From NCBI RefSeq assembly GCF_000285295.1, contig NZ_CADP01000008.1:1-55033 (forward strand): a stretch of 55,033 nucleotides of DNA, in the 5' to 3' direction. The notes beneath the pieces were generated by a model. That model worked only from the letters and a program-made list of their open reading frames with translations. It ran no database searches and had not been told where the DNA came from. Both the position numbers and the translations under genes were made by a program. The number at the start of each line of letters is the position of its first letter. Position 1 is the stretch's first letter. The stretch is from Komagataeibacter europaeus LMG 18890 (GTDB lineage Bacteria > Pseudomonadota > Alphaproteobacteria > Acetobacterales > Acetobacteraceae). Below are positions 17,891-26,371 of the stretch, piece by piece.

Positions 17891-20125
17891 ATGAAAGGTC
17901 TTGAGCTTTCCCTGATCCGTTTCAGCAATCAGGTCCGTGGCTTTTTCAGGCGACTGTGGCCGCCGGGCATGACCCTGCGGCAGGATCACCTGCGCTGGCT
18001 TTACGCGCCTGGCATCTTCACCTTCGGTTATGCGCTGCGGACCACCATTACCTCCCTTATCGCGCTGGGCATTGCGCTGTGGTGGGAACTGGGCAGCCCG
18101 CAATGGGCGGCGCTGACGGTCTGGATGGTGGCGCAGGGCACGCGTGGCAAGAGTGTCGCCAAGGCGCGCTGGCATCTGTTTGGCATGGTGGTCGGCACGA
18201 TCTGTGCCGTGCTGCTGGTGGCGGCCTTTCCACAGGCGCCGCTCATGTTCATTCTCATGCTGGCGATCGGGATCGGCACGTTCTGCTTTATCGGGACATT
18301 GCTGCCCGGTCCCGCGACCATGACCAATTACCGTATCCATGGCATGCGGGCGAGCGGCTTTACCTATGCCATCATCTCGCTCGACGGGATTGCCGACCCC
18401 GAACATATCTTCATGACGGCCATGGCGCGCGCGACCTATATCGTGCTGGGCATCGTGCTGGAGAGTACCGTCTCCTCCCTGTTCCAGTTCAAGCTGGAAG
18501 AACGCGCGCAGGACCGCCTGGCCAACAATTTCCTGACGGCGATCAACGGGGCGGCTCAAACCCTTGCCGGTCTGCTGTCGGGCGATACGCAGGTCCTGAA
18601 AAAGGCGCGCGTGGTCTTTTCCAACATTACGTCCCTGAGCGACCAGATCGAATTCGCTGAAGTGGAGATGGGATCCCATCGCGGGCATGAGGGCGATCAT
18701 GCGCGTGCGGCCCTTGCGCGGGTGGCCATGCTGCTGTCGCGCGGACTGGATCTTGCCGCCCTGATGCAGGGACCATGCGGGAGGCCCGATGCCGCTTTCG
18801 CCGCGACATCAAGCGAGGTGGAGGCCTTCCTCAAGGATATGGCCTCACAGATTGAATCCAGTGATGACATCCACCCCGTCCTGGCCCGCCTGGCGGCGTT
18901 GCAGGCATCGTGCTGGCAGAGCGTGGCCGATTCACTGGATCAGGAAATGGGCAGTCCCGGCAGCGCCCCGGTGGACCCGCAACTGGTGCAGATGCTGTCG
19001 CAGCAGCGCATGCTCAACTATGCGCTGGGGGAAATACTGGATGAACTGGAACAGGCGCTGATCCAGTTTGACGCCAGCCGCCATCCCCTGCTGCATGACC
19101 ATTTCCACTACCGGCTCAAGACCTTCCGTGACTGGCAGCAGGCCTTTACCAACAGCCTGCGGGCATCGGTCACCATTTTCGGGTCGGGCCTGATCTGGGT
19201 CACCACGTCGTGGTCATCTGGCCTGACGTTCATGATGTTCGTCTCCATCGTGTGCAGCCTGTTCTCCACGCTGGAAAAACCGGCGCTGGCCACGCGGGCC
19301 TTCCTTGGGGGGGCGATCATTGCCTCGGTCGTGGCGGGGGTGCTGGTGCTGTGGCGTCTGGCGGAACCCACCACGTATGAAATCATGGCCGTGTGCCTGT
19401 TCCTGCCCATGCTGGCGGGGGGGCTGGCCTTTGCCTATCCCGCCCTGGTGCTGGGGGCTGTTTCTTACAACCTGTTCCTGCCCATCCTGCTGGGTCCGGG
19501 CAACCAGTCGCGACTGGATGAAGTGGCGTTCTTCAATACCGCCATGCCGCTTGTGCTGGGGCTGTGGTACGCCATGTGGTCCTTCAGGCTGGTCCTGCCG
19601 TTCGATACGAACGACATGCGCTGGCAGATGCGTACCGGCATCCTGCGCGGGCTGCGCTATATCGCGCGCGCGCGCAACCTGCCGACCACCCTGTATGTGG
19701 TCGAACATAACGTGGACCGCTTTGTCCGCCTGCTGACCAATGCCGAAAACACGCCGGATACGATTATTGACGCGTATCTGCAGGGCATCCTGTCCGCCAT
19801 GACGATCGGGATGAATGTCATCCGCCTGCGTGCGATTCTGGAACGCCACCTGCTGCCGCCCGAAGCCCAGCGCGTCGTCGGGGACATGATGCGGCGCATG
19901 GCGCAGTTCAGCGGACGGTACGGGGGGCATTACGGCCGCACGGCGCGATCCGCCAAATTCGCCATCGCGCACCTGCAGCAGATAGCGGGACAGGCGGATA
20001 ACCTGGGTGTGCGGCTGGAAATCGACAGTGCGTTGACCTGTCTGTACGTGATTTCCTATGAACTGGATCACAACCAGAAATTCTTCGATGCCTCCAGCCC
20101 CTATCTCGACCCGGTCATGGCCTGA
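17891..20125 (+). CDS. FUSC family membrane protein (aromatic acid exporter-like)
   Basis: A 744-residue protein with the two-module FUSC layout: a first membrane block at about residues 45-195 (FGYALRTTITSLIALGIALWW; GSPQWAALTVWMVAQ), a long cytoplasmic helical region, a second membrane block at about 415-570, and a C-terminal soluble domain. Relatives are AaeB (p-hydroxybenzoate efflux) and YccS. The usual companions of AaeB, a DUF1656 protein and an HlyD-type adaptor, are absent, so a tripartite pump cannot be assembled from this locus. The start is the first Met after a GGGAGG-like site. A full-length repeat copy follows the stop. Confidence 0.85.
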   Translation: MKGLELSLIRFSNQVRGFFRRLWPPGMTLRQDHLRWLYAPGIFTFGYALRTTITSLIALGIALWWELGSPQWAALTVWMVAQGTRGKSVAKARWHLFGMVVGTICAVLLVAAFPQAPLMFILMLAIGIGTFCFIGTLLPGPATMTNYRIHGMRASGFTYAIISLDGIADPEHIFMTAMARATYIVLGIVLESTVSSLFQFKLEERAQDRLANNFLTAINGAAQTLAGLLSGDTQVLKKARVVFSNITSLSDQIEFAEVEMGSHRGHEGDHARAALARVAMLLSRGLDLAALMQGPCGRPDAAFAATSSEVEAFLKDMASQIESSDDIHPVLARLAALQASCWQSVADSLDQEMGSPGSAPVDPQLVQMLSQQRMLNYALGEILDELEQALIQFDASRHPLLHDHFHYRLKTFRDWQQAFTNSLRASVTIFGSGLIWVTTSWSSGLTFMMFVSIVCSLFSTLEKPALATRAFLGGAIIASVVAGVLVLWRLAEPTTYEIMAVCLFLPMLAGGLAFAYPALVLGAVSYNLFLPILLGPGNQSRLDEVAFFNTAMPLVLGLWYAMWSFRLVLPFDTNDMRWQMRTGILRGLRYIARARNLPTTLYVVEHNVDRFVRLLTNAENTPDTIIDAYLQGILSAMTIGMNVIRLRAILERHLLPPEAQRVVGDMMRRMAQFSGRYGGHYGRTARSAKFAIAHLQQIAGQADNLGVRLEIDSALTCLYVISYELDHNQKFFDASSPYLDPVMA

Positions 20126-20183
20126 ACATGATCCGGGGGGACAGGTCATGATCCACTGTCCTTGCCGGGCAAGGGATGGAAGA

Positions 20184-20271
20184 CAAAGGTTTCTGGATGG
20201 TGCCTTTTTTGAAAAAAGGCGACGTTTCCTGACGCTTTCTGAAGAAGGCTTCACCAGAAACGTCTTTTATT
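20184..20271 (+). repeat. Dispersed palindromic repeat, full-length copy C
   Basis: Carries both stems: GCCTTTTTTG/AAAAAAGGC is perfect, the second (GACGCTTTCTGAAGAAGGCTTC) is worn. Ends are GTTTCTGG and CCAGAAAC, an exact eight-base terminal inverted repeat. The right flank ACGTCTTTTA is shared with copy A. It lies between convergent FUSC and accC, just before a separate conventional terminator. Confidence 0.8.
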
Positions 20272-20286
20272 TTGCAGGATGTTTCT

Positions 20287-20322
20287 AAAAAAGGGCGGCA
20301 CCATCATGGTACCGCCCTTTTT
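20287..20322. terminator. Bidirectional intrinsic terminator
   Basis: AAAAAAGGGCGG at 20287-20298 pairs with CCGCCCTTTTT at 20312-20322, and the loop can extend through ACCAT/ATGGT. It has A-run and T-run on opposite sides, so it can terminate both the FUSC transcript and the accC transcript. Confidence 0.82.
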
Positions 20323-20359
20323 CGTGCAATGCGCAACTGCGTTCGGGGTGTCGTCCGGT

Positions 20360-21712
20360 TCAGTTCTTTTCCTGCTGGCGGGCCACGAAGTTTTCCAGCC
20401 AGTGGATGGTGTAGTCGCCCTTGCGGAACTGGGGATCTTCCAGAATCTTGCGGTGCAGCGGGATGACTGTCTTGACCCCCTCGATCACGAATTCATCCAG
20501 CGCGCGGCGCATGCGCTCGATGGCCTCAAGCCGTGTGGGCGCGCGCACGATCAGCTTGGCGATCATGCTGTCGTAATAGGGCGGCACGCGGTAGCCGGCA
20601 TACAGCGCGCTGTCGATTCGCACGCCCAGCCCCCCCGGCGGGTGATAGACGGTGATCGTGCCCGGCGTGGGCATGAAGGTCTGCGGGTCTTCCGCATTGA
20701 TGCGGCATTCGATCGCGTGACCATAGAACTTGATGTCCGACTGGCTGTAGCCGATCGGCTCCCCCGCCGCGATGCGAATCTGCTCGCGCACCAGATCCAC
20801 GTCGCACACCATTTCCGTCACCGGATGTTCCACCTGCAGGCGGGTATTCATCTCGATGAAGCAGAACTGCCCGTCCTGGTACAGGAACTCCAGCGTGCCG
20901 GCGTTGCGGTAACCCAGCTTCGTCAGTGCGGAGGTGGCGATCGCACCGATGTCGTCACGCTGCCTGGCCGTCAGTGCAGGGGATCCTGCCTCTTCCAGCA
21001 GCTTCTGGTGACGGCGCTGCAGGGAGCAGTCACGTTCGCCGAAATGCACCACGTTGCCGTGCGTGTCGGCCATGATCTGCAGTTCGATATGGCGTGGCTT
21101 GTCGAGGTATTTTTCCAGATACACCTCATCATTGCCAAAGGCGGCGCGGGCTTCGGTGCGGGCGACGCTCCACGCTTCCTCCAGGTCGGCTTCGGTGGGG
21201 GCGACCTTCATGCCACGCCCGCCGCCGCCAGCAGCAGCCTTGATCAGCACGGGATAGCCGACCCTTGCCGCCACTTCACGCGCCTGCTCAAGGTTTTCCA
21301 GCGCACCATCCGATCCGGGGACCAGCGGCACGCCCAGCGCCATCATGGTGGTCTTGGCGGTGATCTTGTCGCCCATCATGCGGATATGTTCCGCCGTCGG
21401 CCCGATGAAGGTGATGCCGTGGGCTTCCACCGTTTCCGCGAAATCGGCATTTTCCGACAGGAAGCCATAGCCCGGATGGATGGCGTCCGCCCCGGTAATG
21501 GTGGCCGCCGAGAGGATGGCCGCGACATTGAGGTACGAGTCGCGGCTGGCCGGCGGGCCGATGCATACGGCTTCATCCGCCAGGCGGACATACATGGCAT
21601 CGGTGTCGGCCGTGGAATGCACGGCAACCGTCCGGATACCCAGTTCGCGACAGGCCCGCAGGATGCGCAGGGCGATCTCGCCACGATTGGCAATGAGGAT
21701 CTTGGAAAACAT
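20360..21712 (-). CDS. accC: Acetyl-CoA carboxylase, biotin carboxylase subunit
   Basis: ATP- and bicarbonate-dependent carboxylation of the biotin on AccB, the first half of malonyl-CoA synthesis. The 450 residues begin [20 protein letters not shown], have the ATP-grasp glycine loop [13 protein letters not shown], and the metal and bicarbonate region [16 protein letters not shown]. Length is that of E. coli AccC. Its ATG shares one base with the accB stop (TAATG), so the two subunits are translationally coupled downstream of aroQ. The carboxyltransferase genes accA and accD are not in the window. Confidence 0.97.
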   Translation of the reverse strand: MFSKILIANRGEIALRILRACRELGIRTVAVHSTADTDAMYVRLADEAVCIGPPASRDSYLNVAAILSAATITGADAIHPGYGFLSENADFAETVEAHGITFIGPTAEHIRMMGDKITAKTTMMALGVPLVPGSDGALENLEQAREVAARVGYPVLIKAAAGGGGRGMKVAPTEADLEEAWSVARTEARAAFGNDEVYLEKYLDKPRHIELQIMADTHGNVVHFGERDCSLQRRHQKLLEEAGSPALTARQRDDIGAIATSALTKLGYRNAGTLEFLYQDGQFCFIEMNTRLQVEHPVTEMVCDVDLVREQIRIAAGEPIGYSQSDIKFYGHAIECRINAEDPQTFMPTPGTITVYHPPGGLGVRIDSALYAGYRVPPYYDSMIAKLIVRAPTRLEAIERMRRALDEFVIEGVKTVIPLHRKILEDPQFRKGDYTIHWLENFVARQQEKN

Positions 21713-22173
21713 TACTCTATGATGACCAGCGCTTCGCCAAATTCGACCGGGTCGCCCGACTGCACCAGAATCCTGCTCAGGGTGCCCGCGCGGGGGGCCT
21801 TGATCTGGTTGAAGGTCTTCATCGCCTCGATCAGCAGCAGCGTCTGTCCCGCGCTGACCTGCTGGCCTTCGGTGACGAACGGCGGGGAAGACGGATCGGG
21901 CGCCAGATAGGCGACGCCCACCATCGGGCTGGTCACGGCGCCGGGGTGCTTGGACGGGTCCGTGGCCGTGGGGGTCACGGCGGTCACGGGCACCACGGGG
22001 GCGGGCGCTGCAACAGGCGCCGGGGCCGGCACGGCATGGGCGACCGGTGCAACCGCGCGGACAACGCGGATGCGGTTGTCCTTTTCCGCGATCTCGATTT
22101 CGGTCAGGCCGGTATCGGTCAGAATTTCAGCCAATGCCCGAATGGCATCCGCATCCACGAGCAGTCGGCTCAT
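21712..22173 (-). CDS. accB: Biotin carboxyl carrier protein AccB
   Basis: Carries the biotin that shuttles CO2 from AccC to the carboxyltransferase. ATG 22173 gives 153 residues: an N-terminal helical part (residues 1-40), an Ala/Pro/Val linker (41-75) and a biotinyl domain ending at 153. The biotin lysine is K119 in [10 protein letters not shown]; the usual EAMKM or EAMKL is here EAMKT. The N-terminus overlaps the aroQ stop by four bases and the stop overlaps the accC start by one. A longer frame back to 22248 is embedded in aroQ and rejected. Confidence 0.95.
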   Translation of the reverse strand: MSRLLVDADAIRALAEILTDTGLTEIEIAEKDNRIRVVRAVAPVAHAVPAPAPVAAPAPVVPVTAVTPTATDPSKHPGAVTSPMVGVAYLAPDPSSPPFVTEGQQVSAGQTLLLIEAMKTFNQIKAPRAGTLSRILVQSGDPVEFGEALVIIE

Positions 22174-22625
22174 TGATCGTCCTCGTCCAGAATCATGTCT
22201 GTCATGGCCTGAAGCGCCAGGGCATACCCGCGTACGCCAAGCCCGCATATGACGCCAATGGCGGCGCGGGAGACGTAGGAGTGATGACGGAAGGCTTCAC
22301 GGCGGTGAATATTGGAAATGTGGACCTCGATCACAGGCAGATCAACGGCAAGCAGCGCGTCAAGGATTGCGACCGAGGTATGGGAATAGGCCGCCGGGTT
22401 GATGATGATGCCGCGTGCGCGGCCCCGGCATTCCTGTATCCATGAAACAAGCTCCCCCTCCCCATTTGTCTGGCGGAAGTCGATGGCCACATCCAGGCGT
22501 TCGGCAGCCTGGACACAGACCTGTTCCACGTCGTCAAGCGTGGCATGACCATAGACCTCGGGCTGCCTTAGCCCGAGCATGTTCAGGTTGGGACCGTTCA
22601 GCACGGCAATGAGAGGGCGCTCCAT
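22170..22625 (-). CDS. aroQ: Type II 3-dehydroquinate dehydratase
   Basis: Third step of the shikimate pathway, dehydrating 3-dehydroquinate. ATG 22625 gives 151 residues, the usual size of this dodecameric enzyme. The active-site lid NGPNLNMLGLRQPEVYG contains the catalytic Arg and Tyr; NPAAYSHTS binds substrate; and the catalytic His lies in EVHISNIHRREAFRHHS. It is first in the aroQ-accB-accC operon common in alphaproteobacteria. The frame extends six residues further to 22643, but family proteins start at the MERPLI position. Confidence 0.96.
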   Translation of the reverse strand: MERPLIAVLNGPNLNMLGLRQPEVYGHATLDDVEQVCVQAAERLDVAIDFRQTNGEGELVSWIQECRGRARGIIINPAAYSHTSVAILDALLAVDLPVIEVHISNIHRREAFRHHSYVSRAAIGVICGLGVRGYALALQAMTDMILDEDDQ

Positions 22626-22739
22626 GATGCACGCGCCTAGCACGCCCGCCGTCCGGTTCCAAGTCCGATCATGTCACGCGTGCCGTGCGGGCACCTGCCG
22701 GGCCGGTCCGTGACGGCGGGCGGCGAACCGTGACGCTAT

Positions 22740-22771
22740 TGATATGATATCGGTGTATCACATGATATGAT
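22740..22771. promoter_or_regulatory. Direct repeat TGATATGAT in the aroQ/rlpA divergent region
   Basis: TGATATGAT occurs at 22740-22748 and again at 22763-22771, 23 bases apart, that is about two helical turns. Each contains TATGAT, which resembles a -10 element. The pair ends seven bases before the proposed rlpA start. It could be an operator, tandem -10 boxes, or chance in a locally AT-rich stretch. Confidence 0.3.
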
Positions 22772-22777
22772 GGGGTC

Positions 22778-23320
22778 ATGACAGGATATCCCGATCACCG
22801 ACGTGACGGCATGCGGACAGGCCGCGACAGGGCACGGTTTACGTTGCCGGTGATCGTGGCATGTTTCATGCTGGCGGCATCCGGTGGCATGCAGGTTGCA
22901 TGTTCCGCCGTGCGGCACGGTGCGCCCATGGGGCGGCATGGCGGCCGTGGCGGCATGCGGCGGCCGCCTGTCATGACGCATGTTCCCGCGCACTGGCGCC
23001 AGCAGGGCCTGGCCAGCTGGTATGGCACCGGCCGGCAGCTTGGTCACGCCACCGCATCGGGGGAGATGTTTGATCCCGGCGCGCTGACCGCTGCCCACCG
23101 GCAGCTGCCGCTGGGCAGCCGGATCATGGTGCATTCGCGCCGGACGGGGCGTTCGGTGGTGGTCAGGATCAATGACCGCGGCCCCTATCATGGCGCCCGC
23201 ATCATTGACCTGTCGCTTGAGGCCGCGCGTCAGCTTGGCATGCTGGGCATGGGGACGACGCTGGTCGATCTCAGGCCCATGCGCGATGATGAGGAAGAAG
23301 TGGCCAGCATGCCGCGCTGA
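22778..23320 (+). CDS. rlpA: RlpA-like septal ring protein
   Basis: A 180-residue exported protein with a double-psi beta-barrel at about residues 75-170. The hallmarks are LASWYGTGRQLGHATASGE, LTAAHRQLPLGSRIMVHS, VVVRINDRGPYHGARIIDLS and the final AARQLGM; the Asp in NDRGP is the catalytic residue of RlpA lytic transglycosylases, which cleave denuded peptidoglycan glycans. No C-terminal SPOR domain is present. The signal is hydrophobic (residues 22-42) and contains two Cys but no clean lipobox, so lipidation is uncertain. ATG 22811 is an alternative start. It is convergent with the YihY gene, ten bases apart. Confidence 0.88.
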   Translation: MTGYPDHRRDGMRTGRDRARFTLPVIVACFMLAASGGMQVACSAVRHGAPMGRHGGRGGMRRPPVMTHVPAHWRQQGLASWYGTGRQLGHATASGEMFDPGALTAAHRQLPLGSRIMVHSRRTGRSVVVRINDRGPYHGARIIDLSLEAARQLGMLGMGTTLVDLRPMRDDEEEVASMPR

Positions 23321-23330
23321 CCTGCCCGGG

Positions 23331-24272
23331 CTACAGGCTCTGGTGCTTGGTCCAGCCTTCCATGGTCTTTTCCGGGGCGCAGCGCAGTTTCATCTCGATT
23401 TCAAGCCCGGCGTTCAGTTCGGCCCCCAGCAGCACGACATAGGCCGAGACATAGAACCACATCATGATGGCGATGAACGCGCCCAGCGGCCCATAGGTGG
23501 CGCTGTAGCTCGCGATATGGCTGACATAATAGGAAAAGCCCGCCGATGAGAGCAGCCAGAGCAGCGTCGCCCCCACCGACCCGGGCAGGATGCAGCGCCA
23601 GTACGTATGGGGCCGGTTGGGACCGAAGCGGTACAGCAGCGAACACAGCGACAGCACGAACAGCAGCATGAGCAGCGGCCCCCCCATGCGCACCAGCAGT
23701 TCGACCGATCCGGGCGGCGGGGCAAGGGCCAGCCGCTGCGGCAGGTAATCCAGCAGGAACGGCAGCGCCACCATCAGGGCGAGTGTCAGGATCCCCCCGC
23801 ATATCGAACAGAACGTCAGGGCCATGCCCATGCCCTGAAAGCGCAGGAAGCTGCGCGTTTCGGGCGTATTGTAGGCAACATTCATCGCCATGATCAGCGA
23901 ACGCGTGGCCGCTGATGCCGACCACGTGGCGATGGTGGTCGATATGATCAGGTTGAACGTCAGTGACGAATGCGATTCGGCCACCAGCAGGTGGATGCGC
24001 GCGCCGAGCATGTCATAGGCGGACGGTGGCAGCAGGTTGCGCAGCACGACCAGCTGCGGTTCCACCGTCTGTGGATCGAACAGCAGCCCGTAGAGGGAGA
24101 TGAGCGTGCTCATGGCGGGAAACAGGGACAGTGTGGCATAGAATGCGCATCCCGCCGCAGCCAGCGTGATCTGGTCGGATACGATGTTGCGGGCGACCTG
24201 TTGCGCCACCTTCTTGACCTGCTGCATGGAAAAATGCGGCAGATGGGGCGCAGGCGGCGGGATATCCGTCAT
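23331..24272 (-). CDS. YihY/BrkB family inner-membrane protein
   Basis: A polytopic protein with about six spans typical of YihY/UPF0761, once misnamed ribonuclease BN. Recognisable blocks are the first span with AAGCFAFYATLSLFPAMSTLI-like sequence (here AAGCAFYATLSLFPAMS), the central TRSLIMAMNVAYNTPETRSFLR, and the last YGPLGAFIAIMMWFYVSAYVVLLGAELNA quoted in part. ATG 24272 gives 313 residues; ATG 24359 would add 29 and run into the ornithine decarboxylase promoter region. Neither has a convincing ribosome binding site. Function is unknown in the family. Confidence 0.85.
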   Translation of the reverse strand: MTDIPPPAPHLPHFSMQQVKKVAQQVARNIVSDQITLAAAGCAFYATLSLFPAMSTLISLYGLLFDPQTVEPQLVVLRNLLPPSAYDMLGARIHLLVAESHSSLTFNLIISTTIATWSASAATRSLIMAMNVAYNTPETRSFLRFQGMGMALTFCSICGGILTLALMVALPFLLDYLPQRLALAPPPGSVELLVRMGGPLLMLLFVLSLCSLLYRFGPNRPHTYWRCILPGSVGATLLWLLSSAGFSYYVSHIASYSATYGPLGAFIAIMMWFYVSAYVVLLGAELNAGLEIEMKLRCAPEKTMEGWTKHQSL

Positions 24273-24390
24273 ATCGATTTCAGTGGATGAGGTACCAATC
24301 AAGGGGAACTTCGTGTCCTGTCTGCTGTCACGTGGACGGACCGGGTCGGTACCGGTCATGTGTATATTGCGCCACGATCATGTGACCTTA

Positions 24391-24640
24391 GACGAAAAAC
24401 TGTCGGAAGGGATGATTTTTCTATTGCGTCACGGGCGTATTGTCCTCATATGCGCTGCTTACGCAACAACGCACGTGCCACTGGCCCTCTGAGGTTACGC
24501 AACGACGTCAAGCGTTCTGGCAATCGGGCCGCCACAGGGTGGGGGTCCTTAATTGGTCGCTGGTCCGTTAGACCGTTTCGCAACATCTGTCCGTTTGTGC
24601 AATTCCAGAATTGTATCCATCGGGCGGCAGTACAGAAGGG
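24391..24640 (+). ncRNA. Structured leader of ornithine decarboxylase (speF-motif candidate)
   Basis: The 292 bases before the decarboxylase gene contain several hairpins: GAAAAA (24394-24399) with TTTTTC (24416-24421); TTGCGT (24424-24429) with ACGCAA (24461-24466), enclosing GCGTAT (24435-24440) with ATATGC (24448-24453); GGTC (24562-24565) with GACC (24571-24574); and CAATT (24600-24604) with AATTG (24609-24613). Alphaproteobacterial ornithine decarboxylase genes are known to carry the speF RNA motif, so this is a likely member. The assignment is by position and structure, and the boundaries are approximate. Confidence 0.5.
24412..24492 (+). CDS. Short upstream reading frame in the decarboxylase leader
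   Basis: An ATG at 24412, preceded closely by GGAAGGG, opens 26 codons ending in TGA at 24490-24492. The peptide starts MIFLLRHGRIVLICAAYA and has an even codon pattern for a random stretch. It covers exactly the TTGCGT/ACGCAA hairpin, so translating ribosomes would unfold it. In enterobacteria a leader peptide upstream of speF senses ornithine; whether this one does is speculation. The ribosome binding site spacing is short (two to three bases), which argues for caution. Confidence 0.28.
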   Translation: MIFLLRHGRIVLICAAYATTHVPLAL

Positions 24641-24651
24641 ATTTGGGTGCG

Positions 24652-25782
24652 ATGACTCCCAAAATCGCTCGTTATCTGGCTGAGCAGTCTCCTGCTACGC
24701 CTTGCCTTGTCGTTGACGTTGACCGGGTGGAAGAACGCTATCGTGCGCTGCGCGATGCGCTGCCGCTGGCCCGGATCTATTACGCCGTCAAGGCCAATCC
24801 CGCCCGTGAAATCCTGACCCGCCTGGTGGGTCTGGGTTCGGCGTTCGACGCGGCATCATGGGAAGAGATTTCCATGTGCCTGGATGCGGGGGCGCGTCCG
24901 GCCGACGTCTCCTTTGGCAACACCGTCAAGAAGGCGTCCAACATTGCCCGCGCCTTTGCCGCGGGCGTGGACATGTTCGCCTTCGACTGCGCGGAAGAGC
25001 TGGAAAAGCTGGCCCGCCATGCGCCGGGTTCGCGCGTCTACTGCCGCCTGATCGTGGAAAACGAAGGGGCGGACTGGCCGCTGTCGCGCAAGTTCGGCAC
25101 GACGCTGGACAATGCGCGTGACCTCATGCTGCGCGCCCGTGACCTGGGGCTGGACCCGTATGGCCTGTCCTTCCATGTGGGCAGCCAGCAGACGGCGACC
25201 GGTGCGTACGAAGCCGCCATCGCGCGCGTGGGCATGCTGTTCACCGACCTGAAGGCGGCGGGGCTGGACCTGCGCATGGTCAATCTGGGTGGCGGGTTTC
25301 CCATCCGCTACCGTGACGATGTGCCGGGCATCGACAGCTTCGCGCTGGCGATCAGCCACGCCATGACCGAGCATTTCGGCAACGACCTGCCGGAAATGAT
25401 TGTCGAGCCGGGCCGCTTCATCGTTGGTGACGCAGGCGTGGTGTCGTCCGAAGTGGTGCTGGTCAGCCGTCGTGGAATCGATGATGGCGTGCGCTGGGTC
25501 TATCTGGACATCGGGCGTTTCGGCGGCCTGGCGGAGACCGAGGGCGAGGCCATCCGCTATGGCATCCGCACCCCGCATGACGGGGCGGCAACCGGCCCCG
25601 TCGCCATTGCGGGCCCGACCTGCGACGGCGCGGACATCATGTATGAAAAGACCCCCTATGCCCTGCCGCTGGATCTGGAGTCGGGGGACCGGATCGAACT
25701 GCTGTCCACGGGGGCGTATGTCTCGACCTACTGCTCGACCGGGTTCAACGGGCTGAAGCCGATTCAGGAACATTATATCTGA
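24652..25782 (+). CDS. Ornithine decarboxylase (fold III, PLP-dependent)
   Basis: Decarboxylates ornithine to putrescine in polyamine synthesis. ATG 24652 gives 376 residues, the size of alphaproteobacterial enzymes of the alanine-racemase fold. PLP lysine is K47 (YYAVKANPA); PLP-phosphate and ring contacts are FHVGSQQT, NLGGGFPIRY and IVEPGRFIV; the catalytic Cys is C324 in GPTCDGADIMYEK. These family enzymes may also accept lysine; the specificity helix cannot be judged by eye. Transcription probably passes through a 250-base structured leader. A longer frame from 24553 lies within that leader and is rejected. Confidence 0.9.
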   Translation: MTPKIARYLAEQSPATPCLVVDVDRVEERYRALRDALPLARIYYAVKANPAREILTRLVGLGSAFDAASWEEISMCLDAGARPADVSFGNTVKKASNIARAFAAGVDMFAFDCAEELEKLARHAPGSRVYCRLIVENEGADWPLSRKFGTTLDNARDLMLRARDLGLDPYGLSFHVGSQQTATGAYEAAIARVGMLFTDLKAAGLDLRMVNLGGGFPIRYRDDVPGIDSFALAISHAMTEHFGNDLPEMIVEPGRFIVGDAGVVSSEVVLVSRRGIDDGVRWVYLDIGRFGGLAETEGEAIRYGIRTPHDGAATGPVAIAGPTCDGADIMYEKTPYALPLDLESGDRIELLSTGAYVSTYCSTGFNGLKPIQEHYI

Positions 25783-25900
25783 TATGCCATGCTCCCCTCG
25801 GGGCGGGCAAAATGCGGGGCGGCGGGACGAAGGTCTTGCCGCCCTTCGCATATCGGGGGAATACACACGGCAGTCCAACCATGCCGGAGGTGTCGTTCCC

Positions 25901-26293
25901 GTGTTCTTTTTCCCAACGCTGCGCATGCTTGGCCTGTCCGCCACCCTGTCCGGCGCGGTTGTGGCACAGGCCTGCGCCGCGCCAGCACTGGTGCATTCCG
26001 ACCCCGCGCCGGGCGCGCGGGTTGCCGCGGGCAACGTGGCCGTCAAGCTGACATTCGATACCGTGATCGACCCGTTTCGCGCCCGCCTGCTGCTGCTTGG
26101 CCCCAGCGGGGTGCCGCAATTGCTGCCCGCATCGCCCATTGATGATGAACAGCAGTCCATTGCCACCAGCGTGGCGCTGACGCCCGGGCATTATGTGTTG
26201 CACTGGCGCATGCGGGCACGGACGGGCGACCCGGTGCAGGGGACGCTGCCATTTGACGTTGGCGCCCCCGCGGCACCTGTTGCGGCCAGATAG
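25901..26293 (+). CDS. CopC-domain periplasmic protein
   Basis: A 130-residue exported protein with a CopC/YobA-type beta-sandwich. GTG 25901 has GGAGG at 25886-25890, ten bases upstream, and yields a signal peptide ending near ACA. The mature start ALVHSDPAPGARV corresponds to the HA.L..S.PA.GA motif, and YVLHWRMRARTGDPVQGTLPFDV corresponds to the strand with DGHP. The DGH copper ligands are replaced by TGD, so classic Cu(II) binding looks lost. No CopD membrane partner follows. An internally deleted repeat copy and convergent ccmB come next. Confidence 0.75.
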   Translation: MFFFPTLRMLGLSATLSGAVVAQACAAPALVHSDPAPGARVAAGNVAVKLTFDTVIDPFRARLLLLGPSGVPQLLPASPIDDEQQSIATSVALTPGHYVLHWRMRARTGDPVQGTLPFDVGAPAAPVAAR

Positions 26294-26323
26294 GCCACCC
26301 GGCCTGAAGGATTGATAAATCAA

Positions 26324-26368
26324 GAATTTTTGGATGCCGCCTTTTTAAAAAAGCTTCACCAAAAGCCC
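26324..26368 (+). repeat. Dispersed palindromic repeat, deleted copy D
   Basis: Short form of the family: left end ATTTTTGGATGCCGCCTTTTT is joined directly to the right end AAAAAAGCTTCACCAAAA (shown in two parts). The right arm of stem one and the left arm of stem two are missing. It lies between convergent genes and stops three bases before the ccmB stop codon. Confidence 0.75.
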
Positions 26369-26371
26369 CTG

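Noticed and set aside
20279-21910. 543-codon plus-strand frame antisense to accC
   Set aside because: Starts inside a terminator and runs against a complete, conserved accC.
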